Assembly (NCBI GenBank): GCA_944380625.1
Contig: CALWIE010000162.1
Coordinates: forward strand, 1 to 12,331
Source: an uncultured Clostridia bacterium
GTDB lineage: Bacteria > Bacillota_A > Clostridia > Oscillospirales > Acutalibacteraceae
Direction: 5' to 3'
DNA length: 12,331 nucleotides
Numbering within the stretch: the stretch's first letter is position 1; the number at the start of each line of letters is the position of its first letter. Below the pieces are notes generated by a model, which ran no database searches, was not told where the DNA came from, and worked only from the letters and a program-made list of their open reading frames with translations. This document shows positions 1 through 5,823 of the stretch, one piece after another. The translations under genes and the position numbers were made by a program.

Positions 1-60
1 CGTAGCCGGCCGGGCATGGAGGCCGACCTGATTCTGGACCAAAACTTCTTTAGCGCACAT
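1..60 (-). CDS. HPr-family phosphocarrier protein, N-terminal fragment (runs off left edge)
   Basis: Only the first 20 codons are visible. They translate to MCAKEVLVQNQVGLHARPAT, which carries the HPr signature GLHARPA with the histidine at residue 15, the position phosphorylated in PTS HPr. HPr passes phosphate from enzyme I to the sugar-specific EIIA components, and in Firmicutes it is also a carbon-catabolite signal when phosphorylated on Ser46. Ser46 lies outside the window, so I cannot separate true HPr from the regulatory paralogue Crh, although the His favours a phosphotransfer-competent protein. The ATG at 58-60 is preceded by a TAGGAG ribosome site about nine bases upstream. A strong promoter lies at 153-180. 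The gene is read in the same direction as the trmD operon but looks like an independent unit. Confidence 0.85.
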   Translation of the reverse strand, partial: MCAKEVLVQNQVGLHARPAT

Positions 61-152
61 GCAAATTCACTCTCCTACAGTATTCTTATGAAAAGGTTTT
101 CCGCCCCGCAGAAAAGGGCGAACGGGCGCAAAGTACGTTGGAATTTGAGAAC

Positions 153-180
153 ATTATACCATATTTAAAGCTCCCGTCAA
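153..180 (-). promoter_or_regulatory. Sigma-A-type promoter of the HPr gene
   Basis: On the minus strand, a TTGACG -35 box (175-180) and a perfect TATAAT -10 box (153-158) are 16 bp apart. The -10 is preceded by TGG, giving an extended -10 (TGnTATAAT). The predicted start near 146 leaves a leader of about 86 nt before the HPr ATG at 60. The leader contains a small CGCCC/GGGCG hairpin. The boxes are seen directly; activity is inferred. Confidence 0.8.
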
Positions 181-378
181 CACAGATTCCCGATTTTTGG
201 ATTCCTGAACAAGGGGCCAGATTGTTTTTTTCGGGCGTTTGTGCACCTTGTCGGCAATGTGGAAAACTTTTTGCCCATTGTGCCGCCCTCCTGCCCCTCG
301 ACCCACCACATGCTGTGGCAGGGCCCCGCTCTATAAGCATGGCCGGATTTTTCCCCTTCCATACAGGATACTGAAAAA
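181..378. other. Spacer between trmD and the HPr promoter, no gene recognised
   Basis: This spacer of just under 200 bp separates the trmD stop from the HPr promoter. Open frames cross it, but none has a convincing start, ribosome site or recognisable protein. Reading the minus strand there are a CCACA-GCA-TGTGG hairpin and a wider CCTGCC/GGCAGG pairing around 270-320. Neither is followed by a clear T-run, so I cannot name the terminator of the trmD operon. rplS, which often follows trmD, is not here. Confidence 0.5.
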
Positions 379-1113
379 TCAAAGAGTTTTGCCCCATTCT
401 TCCAGAAGCTTTTGGTCCTCCCCGGTGAGCTCCGCCTGGGCAAACAGGTCCGGCCGGACCCGCTGGGTCACCGCCAGGGACTGGGCCCGCCGCCACCGGC
501 GGATGTTCCCGTGATGGCCCGAGAGGAGCACCGGGGGCACAGGGCGGCCCCGCCACACCTCCGGGCGGGTGTACTGGGGGTATTCCAGCAGCCCGTCGTA
601 GTGGCTCTCCTCGGTAAAGCAGGCCTCCTCCGACAGGACCCCGGGGAGCATCCGGGCCACCGCGTCCACAAGGATCATGGCGGGCAGCTCCCCGCCGGTG
701 AGGACGTAGTCCCCCACGGAAACCTCCTCGGCCCCGTACTCGTCCAGCAGCCGCTGGTCCACCCCCTCGTAGTGGCCGCAGAGGAGGAGAAGCCCCGGCT
801 CTTGGGAAAGGCGCCGGGCGTCCCCCTGAGAGAGGACCTTCCCACGGGGGGACATATACAGGATATGCTGGGCAAAACCCAAATGTTCCCGGAGGGCGTC
901 AATGGCCCGGGCAAAGGGCTCCGCCTGGAGGAGCATCCCCTTCCCCCCGCCGAACACCGTGTCGTCCACCCGGCCCCGGGGGTCCGGGGAAAAGTCCCGC
1001 AGCTGGTGGCAGCAGACCTGCAAAATCCCCTTCCGCCGGGCCCGGCCGATGATGCTGTGGCCCAGCACCGGGGGGAACATCTCTGGGAAAAGGGTGACGA
1101 TGTCCATCCGCAT
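379..1113 (-). CDS. trmD: tRNA (guanine-N1-)-methyltransferase TrmD
   Basis: TrmD methylates N1 of G37 in tRNAs with G at position 36, using S-adenosylmethionine, and so guards against +1 frameshifting. The 244-residue product has the usual family length. The N-terminus MRMDIVTLFPEMF is typical. GGGKGM is at residues 55-60, the knot and SAM-site segments YMSPRGK at 86-92 and CGHYEGVDQR at 112-121, SVGDYVLTGGELP at 132-144, and the catalytic-loop SHYDGLLEYPQYTRPEVWRG at 170-189, in which Asp173 matches the general-base aspartate. The ATG follows the rimM TAA with no gap, with an AGGA-type site inside the end of rimM, so the two genes are probably translationally coupled. It is the last gene of the ylxM-ffh-rpsP-khpA-rimM-trmD operon. 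Confidence 0.97.
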   Translation of the reverse strand: MRMDIVTLFPEMFPPVLGHSIIGRARRKGILQVCCHQLRDFSPDPRGRVDDTVFGGGKGMLLQAEPFARAIDALREHLGFAQHILYMSPRGKVLSQGDARRLSQEPGLLLLCGHYEGVDQRLLDEYGAEEVSVGDYVLTGGELPAMILVDAVARMLPGVLSEEACFTEESHYDGLLEYPQYTRPEVWRGRPVPPVLLSGHHGNIRRWRRAQSLAVTQRVRPDLFAQAELTGEDQKLLEEWGKTL

Positions 1114-1638
1114 TTAGGCTTCCTCCCCCTCTTCGTCAAAGATGCCGGGGATGGGCAGCACCTCTATGCGGCCGCCCTCCAGGTCGATTTTCCGGATCAT
1201 GTGCTTCACCGCAGGGAACAGGTACTCCCTGCCGGCCCCGTCCACAATGCGGTAGACGTCGTTGGCGCCGGTGGGCAGCACCTCCTTGAGCACCCCGTAC
1301 TCCCGGCCGGTGGCGCCGTCCGCCACCAGCAGGCCGATCAGGTCCTGCAGGAACACCTGGCCCTCCTCCAGGGGGATGTCCTCCCGGCGGACATAGAGGA
1401 CCTTCCCCCGCAGGGCGTCTCCCTGTTCCACCGTGTCCACCCCTTGAAGCTTTACCAGCAGCCGCCCTTTGTGGACCCGGGAGGAAACCACCCCCGCGTC
1501 GGTTTTGCCGCCGTCAAAATACAGGGCCTTCCCCCCGGCCAAAACCTCGGGGGAATCGGTCCAGCACTCCAGCACCAGCTCCCCCCGGACCCCGTGGGTG
1601 CGCACGATCCTGCCGGCCTCTAAAAACTGCTTTTTCAT
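1114..1638 (-). CDS. rimM: 16S rRNA processing / 30S maturation factor RimM
   Basis: RimM binds S19 and helps assemble the head of the 30S subunit; it is not an enzyme. I place the start at the ATG 1636-1638, giving MKKQFLEAGRIVRTHGVRGE, the classic RimM N-terminus, with GGGAGGAG just upstream. Longer in-frame readings would run into khpA and have no family match. The 174-residue product has the N-terminal RimM beta-barrel (about residues 7-88) and a C-terminal PRC-barrel (about 95-165) with the family motif TGANDVYR at 123-130. An acidic tail (FDEEGEEA) ends the protein. It abuts trmD directly, and a long hairpin separates it from khpA. Confidence 0.95.
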   Translation of the reverse strand: MKKQFLEAGRIVRTHGVRGELVLECWTDSPEVLAGGKALYFDGGKTDAGVVSSRVHKGRLLVKLQGVDTVEQGDALRGKVLYVRREDIPLEEGQVFLQDLIGLLVADGATGREYGVLKEVLPTGANDVYRIVDGAGREYLFPAVKHMIRKIDLEGGRIEVLPIPGIFDEEGEEA

Positions 1639-1662
1639 TGGGCTCCTCCCTTGCTTTTGTAA

Positions 1663-1697
1663 AGAGAGCGCGTTGCAGCAATTGCAGCGCGCTCTCT
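1663..1697 (-). repeat. Intra-operon 10-bp hairpin between khpA and rimM
   Basis: A perfect 10-bp inverted repeat (AGAGAGCGCG at 1663-1672, CGCGCTCTCT at 1688-1697) encloses a 15-nt loop with further pairing potential. On the transcribed minus strand it is followed by TTTACAAAAG rather than a solid T-run. It could therefore be a leaky terminator, an RNase processing site or a stability element that sets rimM-trmD levels apart from the upstream genes. The structure is seen; the role is inferred. Confidence 0.6.
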
Positions 1698-1702
1698 CCG
1701 GT

Positions 1703-1933
1703 TCAGTCGATTTCCACCAGGATCTTCTTGTCGTTCCGGGTGGCTGCGGCCCGCATGACCACGCGGATCGCCTTGGCGATGCGGCCCTGCTTGCCGATGA
1801 CCCGGCCCATGTCGTCCTCCGCCACGTGGAGGTGGTAAACGGTGGTGCCGTTTTCCTGCTCCTCGCTGGTGACGACGATCTCCTCCGGCTTTTCCACAAG
1901 GCCGGAAGCGATGGCTTTCAGTAATGCCTCCAT
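1703..1933 (-). CDS. khpA: KH-domain RNA-binding protein KhpA (YlqC family)
   Basis: This is a 76-residue single KH-domain protein. The RNA-contacting GxxG loop is GKQG at residues 47-50, inside MGRVIGKQGRIAKAIR. The start is the ATG at 1931-1933 (MEALLKAIASGLVEKPEEI), which matches the family N-terminus; a longer in-frame reading would overlap rpsP and is not supported. In Firmicutes KhpA pairs with KhpB/Jag to bind many RNAs and influence cell division and wall synthesis. The rpsP-khpA-rimM-trmD order is the standard neighbourhood of this family (UPF0109). The gene sits 32 bp after rpsP. Confidence 0.93.
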   Translation of the reverse strand: MEALLKAIASGLVEKPEEIVVTSEEQENGTTVYHLHVAEDDMGRVIGKQGRIAKAIRVVMRAAATRNDKKILVEID

Positions 1934-1965
1934 ACTGCTTGCTCCTTTCAAGGCTGGGCGGGAAC

Positions 1966-2208
1966 TTAGATCACGCCGTGCTTCTTGAACAGGGCCTTTA
2001 CCGTATCGGTGGGCTGGGCGCCGTTCTGCAGCCACTTCTTGGCCTTCTCAGGGTCAACCTTCACCACGCTGGGCTCTTCCATGGGGTTGTAGTAGCCAAT
2101 CTCTTCGATGAAGCGGCCGTCACGGGGGAAGCGGGAATCCGCCACCACAATGCGGTAGAAGGGGGATTTCTTAGCGCCCATTCTTCTCAGTCTGATCTTA
2201 ACTGCCAT
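1966..2208 (-). CDS. rpsP: 30S ribosomal protein S16
   Basis: The 80-residue product is a complete S16. It starts [26 protein letters not shown], the diagnostic N-terminal pattern, followed by [12 protein letters not shown] at about residues 31-42 and the C-terminal helix [20 protein letters not shown]16 binds 16S rRNA early and stabilises the lower body of the 30S subunit. A GGAGG site lies nine bases before the ATG. It lies 118 bp downstream of ffh and 32 bp upstream of khpA in the same operon; no separate promoter is apparent in the ffh-rpsP spacer. Confidence 0.98.
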   Translation of the reverse strand: MAVKIRLRRMGAKKSPFYRIVVADSRFPRDGRFIEEIGYYNPMEEPSVVKVDPEKAKKWLQNGAQPTDTVKALFKKHGVI

Positions 2209-2271
2209 AACTCATTACCTCCAAATCACATTTGCGTTCTCTTGCCTTGCGGCGTTTTTTCGGCCCGGTGG

Positions 2272-2312
2272 CCCCGGGCAATATTGGACACGGGGCAGCC
2301 CCCGGCAATATC
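2272..2312. repeat. Structured repeat in the ffh-rpsP spacer
   Basis: Two near-identical 14-mers occur as a direct repeat: CCCCGGGCAATATT at 2272-2285 and CCCCGGCAATATC at about 2299-2312. They also permit a hairpin on either strand, with outer stem ATATTG (2281-2286) and CAATAT (2306-2311) and inner GGGG/CCCC (2292-2295 and 2299-2302). There is no T-run on the operon strand, so this is more likely an mRNA processing or stability element than a terminator. Confidence 0.45.
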
Positions 2313-2326
2313 CTTTCTCTCTTTCT

Positions 2327-3655
2327 TTAGAAGGGCAGGTTGGGCATCCTTCTGCGCTTGCCCTTACCCATGCCCCCGAACTGCTTCATCAGCTTTTGGG
2401 TCTGCTTGAACTGGTTTAAGAGCCGGTTGACGTCCTCCACCTTCATGCCGCATCCGGCGGCGACGCGCCTTTTCCGGGAGGCGTTGAGGCAGTCGGGATG
2501 GCTGCGCTCGTAGGGGGTCATGGAGAGGATGATGGCCGCGCTGCGGTCCATGATCCTGTCGTCGATGTCCACGTCGTCCAGCTTGTTGCCCACCCCAGGC
2601 AGCTTGGACAGGATCCCCTTGATGGGGCCCATCTTCTTCACCTGCTGGAACTGGTCCAACAGATCGTTTAGGTCCATCTTGTTTTGCAGCAGCCGCTGGG
2701 CGGTCTTCTCGGCGGCCTTCTCGTCCAGCTTCAGCTGGGCGTCCTCGATCAGGGAGAGCACGTCCCCCATGCCCAGAATCCGGCTGGCCATACGGTCTGG
2801 GTGGAACACCTCCAGGTCGGAGATCTTCTCCCCGGTGCCCGCGAACTTGATGGGCTTGCCCGTCACGGCCTTGACGGACAGGGCCGCGCCGCCCCGGGTG
2901 TCGCCGTCCAGCTTGGTGAGGATGACGCCGGTGATGTCCAGCAGGTCGTCGAAGGACTTGGCCACGTTGACGGCCTCCTGGCCGGTCATGGCGTCCACCA
3001 CCAAGAGGATGTCCGTGGGGCTTACCGCCTCTTTGATGCGGCGCAGCTCCTCCATGAGGGCCTCGTCGATCTGCAGCCGGCCGGCGGTGTCGATGATGAC
3101 GTAGTCGTTGCCGTAGTCCTTGGCGTGGCGCACCGCCTCTTGGGCGGTGAGCACCGGGTCCTGGGCGCCCTTTTCAAAGACCGGGGCCCCGGCCTTCTCC
3201 CCCACCACCTGCAGCTGCTTGATGGCCGCCGGGCGGTAGATGTCCCCAGCCACCAGCAGGGGCCTGTGCCCCTGGGACTTGAGCTGGTAGGCGAGCTTTG
3301 CCGCGTGGGTGGTCTTGCCGGCGCCCTGCAGGCCGCACATCATGATGACGGCCGGCGGGTGGGCGGGGCTTTTCAGGCGCTCCTCGCTGCCCCCCATGAG
3401 GGAGGTGAGCTCCTCGTTGACGATCTTCACCACCATCTGGGCGGGGGTCAGGCTCTCCATGACCTCCGCGCCCACGGCCCGGTCGGTCACCTTTTTGGTG
3501 ACCTCCTTGGCCACCTTGTAGTTGACGTCCGCTTCCAACAGGGCCAGGCGGACTTCCCGCATGGCTTCTTTCACGTCCGCCTCGCTGAGCTTCCCCTTGC
3601 TCCGCAGCTTTTTAAAGGAATTGCTCAGCTTTTCGGCCAATCCCTCAAAGGCCAT
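2327..3655 (-). CDS. ffh: Signal recognition particle GTPase Ffh
   Basis: Ffh is the protein part of the bacterial SRP. With 4.5S/scRNA it binds hydrophobic signal sequences on nascent chains and docks with FtsY at the membrane. The 442-residue product has the N domain (about 1-90), the G domain with GLQGAGKTT (108-116), GDIYRPAA (137-144), DTAGR (189-193), TKLDGD (247-252) and GTGEK (273-277), and a methionine-containing M domain (about 310-442). The RNA-binding helix-turn-helix reads MTPYERSHPD then SRKRRVAAGCGMKVEDVNRLLNQF; the loop is Gly-Cys-Gly where the textbook motif is Gly-Ser-Gly. The start ATG has AAGGAG seven bases upstream and lies 18 bp after ylxM, its conserved partner. Confidence 0.98.
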   Translation of the reverse strand: MAFEGLAEKLSNSFKKLRSKGKLSEADVKEAMREVRLALLEADVNYKVAKEVTKKVTDRAVGAEVMESLTPAQMVVKIVNEELTSLMGGSEERLKSPAHPPAVIMMCGLQGAGKTTHAAKLAYQLKSQGHRPLLVAGDIYRPAAIKQLQVVGEKAGAPVFEKGAQDPVLTAQEAVRHAKDYGNDYVIIDTAGRLQIDEALMEELRRIKEAVSPTDILLVVDAMTGQEAVNVAKSFDDLLDITGVILTKLDGDTRGGAALSVKAVTGKPIKFAGTGEKISDLEVFHPDRMASRILGMGDVLSLIEDAQLKLDEKAAEKTAQRLLQNKMDLNDLLDQFQQVKKMGPIKGILSKLPGVGNKLDDVDIDDRIMDRSAAIILSMTPYERSHPDCLNASRKRRVAAGCGMKVEDVNRLLNQFKQTQKLMKQFGGMGKGKRRRMPNLPF

Positions 3656-3673
3656 GTGCAGTCTCCTTCCTGG

Positions 3674-4042
3674 TCAGTCGTTGGCGGCGATCTCCTGGGC
3701 TCTGCGCAGGATTTCCGCCGCCTGCCGGTCGATCTCGGGCACGGCCCCGTGGGCCGCGTTGAGCTCTTGGATGGCGATGGTGCAGTCGCAGATGGCGGCA
3801 AGGGAGGCCTGCATGTCCTGGAAGCGCCGGGCAAGCCCCAGGCGCTCTTCCATCTCCAGAAGCTGCTGCTCCGCCCGCTTGATGGCGTCCCGCACCCCCT
3901 GCCGGGTGATGTCCCGGTCCCCGGCGATCTCCGCCAGGGAGAGGTCCTCGTTATAGTAGGCGTCCACCACTTCCCGCTGGGTCTCGGTGAGCATCTCCCC
4001 GTAAAAATCCAGCAGGAAACTGATCCGCAAATCCTTCGCCAT
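3674..4042 (-). CDS. ylxM: YlxM (UPF0122) helix-turn-helix protein, SRP-operon partner
   Basis: The 122-residue protein starts MAKDLRISFLLDFYGEMLTETQREVVDAYY, the characteristic YlxM/p13 opening, and carries a sigma-70 region-4-like helix-turn-helix (about residues 18-60; SLAEIAGDRDITRQGVRDAIKRAEQQLLEMEE). In Firmicutes this gene is almost always directly upstream of ffh. In streptococci YlxM has been reported to bind SRP components and modulate Ffh GTPase activity; DNA binding has not been firmly shown. It is the first gene of the operon, with GGGGGAGGG as the ribosome site and the consensus promoter at 4123-4151. The C-terminal half is helical and lower in similarity. Confidence 0.92.
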   Translation of the reverse strand: MAKDLRISFLLDFYGEMLTETQREVVDAYYNEDLSLAEIAGDRDITRQGVRDAIKRAEQQLLEMEERLGLARRFQDMQASLAAICDCTIAIQELNAAHGAVPEIDRQAAEILRRAQEIAAND

Positions 4043-4091
4043 GGCAGCGCCCTCCCCCGGCGCGCGGCGTCCGCGCCTCTCTCTTCTTCCT

Positions 4092-4114
4092 CTGTAAAGT
4101 CAATTTCTTTACAG
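4092..4114 (-). promoter_or_regulatory. 8-bp dyad at the transcription start of the ylxM-ffh operon
   Basis: CTGTAAAG (4092-4099) and CTTTACAG (4107-4114) form a perfect inverted repeat with a 7-nt loop. Given the -10 box at 4123-4128, transcription should begin near 4116, so the dyad covers about +3 to +25. It could be a 5'-terminal mRNA hairpin that protects the transcript, or an operator for a repressor. The sequence does not decide between them. Confidence 0.55.
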
Positions 4115-4122
4115 CGACTACG

Positions 4123-4151
4123 ATTATACACGATTCCTCCCCCTTTGTCAA
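4123..4151 (-). promoter_or_regulatory. Consensus sigma-A promoter of the ylxM-ffh-rpsP-khpA-rimM-trmD operon
   Basis: On the minus strand TTGACA (4146-4151) and TATAAT (4123-4128) are separated by exactly 17 bp, a match at every position to the housekeeping consensus. The predicted start near 4116 gives a leader of roughly 73 nt before the ylxM ATG. This fits the high expression expected of a ribosomal-protein/SRP operon. Confidence 0.9.
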
Positions 4152-4162
4152 CACGGGGGCGC

Positions 4163-4195
4163 AAAAAAAGCGGAGGGCCGCCCCCTCCGCTTTTT
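4163..4195. terminator. Bidirectional intrinsic terminator after the small membrane-protein gene
   Basis: GCGGAGGG (4170-4177) pairs with CCCTCCGC (4183-4190) around a 5-nt loop. On the minus strand the stem is followed by seven T residues (4163-4169 read in reverse), so it ends the operon that stops at 4203. It also has T residues on the plus strand (4191-4195). It lies immediately upstream of the ylxM promoter and insulates it. Confidence 0.85.
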
Positions 4196-4202
4196 GTCAC
4201 TC

Positions 4203-4481
4203 TTACCTCTCCTGGCTCTGGGGAGGCCTGCGCCGGCGCAGGGCCAGCACCCCGCCCAGGACGGCCCCGGCCCCCAGGGCCAGCCGCACAATGGCGCTGG
4301 TAAGGGCTTCCCTCACCAGCCGGGCAACGCTCTCCACGTCCCCGTAAAGCCCCAGGACCTCCTGGCCGGTGGTGGCCCAGTTGTAAAGGGCCTCGCAGCC
4401 CCACAAAAGCAGCGCCGCCCCCAGGACCAGGGCCAGCACGCCGCAAGCCTTCCGGCGGAAACTCCTCTTCACGCTCCTCAC
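4203..4481 (-). CDS. Small two-helix membrane protein, unrecognised
   Basis: I do not recognise this 92-residue protein. It has a basic N-terminus (RSVKRSFRRK), a hydrophobic segment at about residues 12-28 (CGVLALVLGAALLLWG), an amphipathic middle (about 40-62, GLYGDVESVARLVREAL), a second hydrophobic segment at about 64-81, and a basic C-terminus (RRRRPP). This predicts a hairpin-like inner-membrane protein with both ends positively charged. Two GTG starts are possible: 4479-4481, overlapping the upstream TGA as GTGA, or 4470-4472, which has AGAGGGGG at better spacing and would give MKRSFRRK. Either way it is translationally coupled to the 45-codon gene upstream and ends at the terminator 4163-4195. 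Confidence 0.7.
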   Translation of the reverse strand: MRSVKRSFRRKACGVLALVLGAALLLWGCEALYNWATTGQEVLGLYGDVESVARLVREALTSAIVRLALGAGAVLGGVLALRRRRPPQSQER

Positions 4482-4615
4482 CCCCTCTGAGCCTTCGGGC
4501 TCCTTTTGGAAAACGCCACCCCCAGCAGGGTCAGGGCGGCGCCTGTGGCGGACACCGGCATCCTGTCCCGCTCCAGCACGGCGGTCAAAAACCGGCCGAT
4601 CACCGCTTTTTTCAC
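4478..4615 (-). CDS. 45-residue small protein with GTG start, unrecognised
   Basis: A GTG codon at 4613-4615 opens a 45-codon frame reading MKKAVIGRFLTAVLERDRMP and onward through GAALTLLGVAF, ending RSPKAQRG. An AGGAGG site eight bases upstream and a well-formed promoter (4648-4677) support expression. Its TGA overlaps the GTG of the next gene by four bases, a usual sign of coupled translation. The N-terminal part is basic and could be amphipathic, and the segment around residues 22-35 is moderately hydrophobic, so it may be membrane-associated. No family is recognised; I infer that it works with the 92-residue membrane protein. Confidence 0.6.
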   Translation of the reverse strand: MKKAVIGRFLTAVLERDRMPVSATGAALTLLGVAFSKRSPKAQRG

Positions 4616-4647
4616 GGGCAGGGCCTCCTCTCCATCCTTATGGGGGC

Positions 4648-4677
4648 AGTATAGCACACCGCCCCGGCCCCTGGCAA
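4648..4677 (-). promoter_or_regulatory. Promoter of the two-gene small-protein operon
   Basis: On the minus strand TTGCCA (4672-4677) and TATACT (4648-4653) are 18 bp apart. The -10 is preceded by TGTGC, which gives the extended -10 form TGC-TATACT. The predicted start lies about 25 bp before the GTG at 4615. The -35 box is one arm of the palindrome at 4672-4690. Confidence 0.75.
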
Positions 4678-4690
4678 TCCTGGATTGCCA
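4672..4690. promoter_or_regulatory. Perfect 9-1-9 palindrome holding both divergent -35 boxes
   Basis: TGGCAATCC (4672-4680), one T, then GGATTGCCA (4682-4690) form a perfect inverted repeat. Each arm contributes the TTGCCA -35 box of one of two back-to-back promoters. A dimeric regulator bound here would cover both -35 boxes and could control the small-protein operon and the threonine aldolase gene together. Alternatively, the symmetry could simply reflect two similar promoters placed head to head. The symmetry is seen; the operator role is inferred. Confidence 0.6.
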
Positions 4691-4713
4691 TTTTCCCAGA
4701 AATGTGCTATTCT
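4685..4713 (+). promoter_or_regulatory. Promoter of the threonine aldolase gene
   Basis: TTGCCA (4685-4690) and TATTCT (4708-4713) are 17 bp apart, with TGTGC just before the -10 (extended -10). The arrangement mirrors the divergent promoter. The predicted start near 4720 gives a leader of about 33 nt containing the GGAGGA ribosome site. Confidence 0.78.
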
Positions 4714-4752
4714 TTTTCTGGATTTTTAGACTTTATTTTTTGGGAGGAACCC

Positions 4753-5799
4753 ATGCTCTACTTCAACTGCGATTACACCGAGGGCGCCCACCCCCGGATC
4801 CTGGAGAAACTGCTGGAAACCAACCTCACCCAGACCGTGGGCTACGGGGAGGACGAATACTGCGAAAAAGCCAGGGCCCTCATCCGCGGGGCCTGCGGCC
4901 GGGAGGACGTGGACGTCCACTTCCTGGTGGGGGGAACCCAGGCCAACTTCACCGTCATCCGGGCGGCCCTGCGGCCCCACCAGGGGGTGGCCTGCGCCCA
5001 GAGCGGCCACATCCACGTCCACGAGACCGGGGCCGTGGAGGCCACCGGCCACAAGGTGCTGGCCCTGCCCTGCGGGGCCGAGGGGAAGATCACCGCCGCC
5101 CAGGTCCGGGAGCTGGTGGACGCCCACTGGGCCGACGAGACCCACGAGCACCAGGTCCAGCCCAAAATGGTGTACATCTCCCACCCCACGGAAAACGGGG
5201 CGCTGTACACCCTCTCGGAGTTAGAGGACCTCCACAAGGTCTGCCGGGAAAAGGGGCTCTACCTCTTTGTGGACGGGGCCCGGATGGGCTACGGCCTCAC
5301 CGCCCGGGGGACCGACGTGACCCTGCCGGACCTGGCACAGCTGTGCGACGTGTTCTACATTGGGGGCACCAAGTGCGGGGCCCTCTTCGGGGAGGCGGTG
5401 GTCATCGCCAACCCAGAGCTCAAGCCCGACTTCCGCTACGCCATCAAGCAAAACGGGGGGATGCTGGCCAAGGGCCGGCTTTTGGGGATCCAGTTCCTCA
5501 CCCTGTTCGAAGACGGGCTCTACTTTGCGATCTGCCGGGAGGCAAACCGGCTGGCCTATGAGATCGAGGCCGCCTGCCGGGAGGCCGGGTTCCCCTTCTT
5601 CGCCCCGTCGGACACCAACCAGCAGTTCCCCATCTTCCCCAACGAGGCCCTGGAGGAGCTGGGGCGGGATTTTTTGTACTCCCCCTGGGCCAAGGTGGAC
5701 GAGGGCCACACCGCCGTGCGCCTGTGCACCAGCTGGGCCACCACCCCCCAGGCAGCGGAGCGCCTCGCCGGGCGCATCCGGGCCCTGGGCGCCCGCTAA
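4753..5799 (+). CDS. ltaE: Low-specificity L-threonine aldolase (PLP-dependent)
   Basis: This enzyme of the beta-eliminating-lyase/threonine-aldolase family (fold type I) cleaves L-threonine or L-allo-threonine to glycine and acetaldehyde. The ATG at 4753, with GGAGGA five bases upstream, gives 348 residues, normal for the family. An upstream in-frame start would pass through the promoter and is rejected. Visible landmarks are FNCDYTEGAHP (4-14), the PLP-phosphate segment VGGTQAN (59-65), FVDGAR with Asp174 that pairs with the PLP ring nitrogen, and IGGTKCG with Lys207 as the Schiff-base lysine. Stereospecificity cannot be read from the sequence, and the symbol is by analogy with E. coli LtaE. 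It is probably cytoplasmic and may be co-transcribed with the MATE gene downstream. Confidence 0.88.
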   Translation: MLYFNCDYTEGAHPRILEKLLETNLTQTVGYGEDEYCEKARALIRGACGREDVDVHFLVGGTQANFTVIRAALRPHQGVACAQSGHIHVHETGAVEATGHKVLALPCGAEGKITAAQVRELVDAHWADETHEHQVQPKMVYISHPTENGALYTLSELEDLHKVCREKGLYLFVDGARMGYGLTARGTDVTLPDLAQLCDVFYIGGTKCGALFGEAVVIANPELKPDFRYAIKQNGGMLAKGRLLGIQFLTLFEDGLYFAICREANRLAYEIEAACREAGFPFFAPSDTNQQFPIFPNEALEELGRDFLYSPWAKVDEGHTAVRLCTSWATTPQAAERLAGRIRALGAR

Positions 5800-5823
5800 A
5801 ACCGGGAAAGGAAGTGCTCCCCC

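Noticed and set aside
86..556. Open frames on the minus strand across the trmD-HPr spacer that might be a small gene
   Set aside because: The 156-codon and 88-codon readings overlap trmD out of frame, contain no plausible start with a ribosome site in the spacer, and their translations look random.
412..1623. A 403-codon open frame on the plus strand opposite trmD and rimM
   Set aside because: It is antisense to two well-identified genes, is rich in Pro/His/Gly/Gln as expected from reverse reading of GC-rich codons, and has no family features.
1639..1899. An N-terminal extension of rimM by 87 codons
   Set aside because: It overlaps khpA in another frame, and RimM homologues start at the MKKQFLEAGRIVRTHG sequence, which has its own ribosome site.
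2684..4303. A 539-codon open frame on the plus strand opposite ffh and ylxM
   Set aside because: It is antisense to conserved genes and crosses their promoter and terminator; composition is that of a shadow frame.
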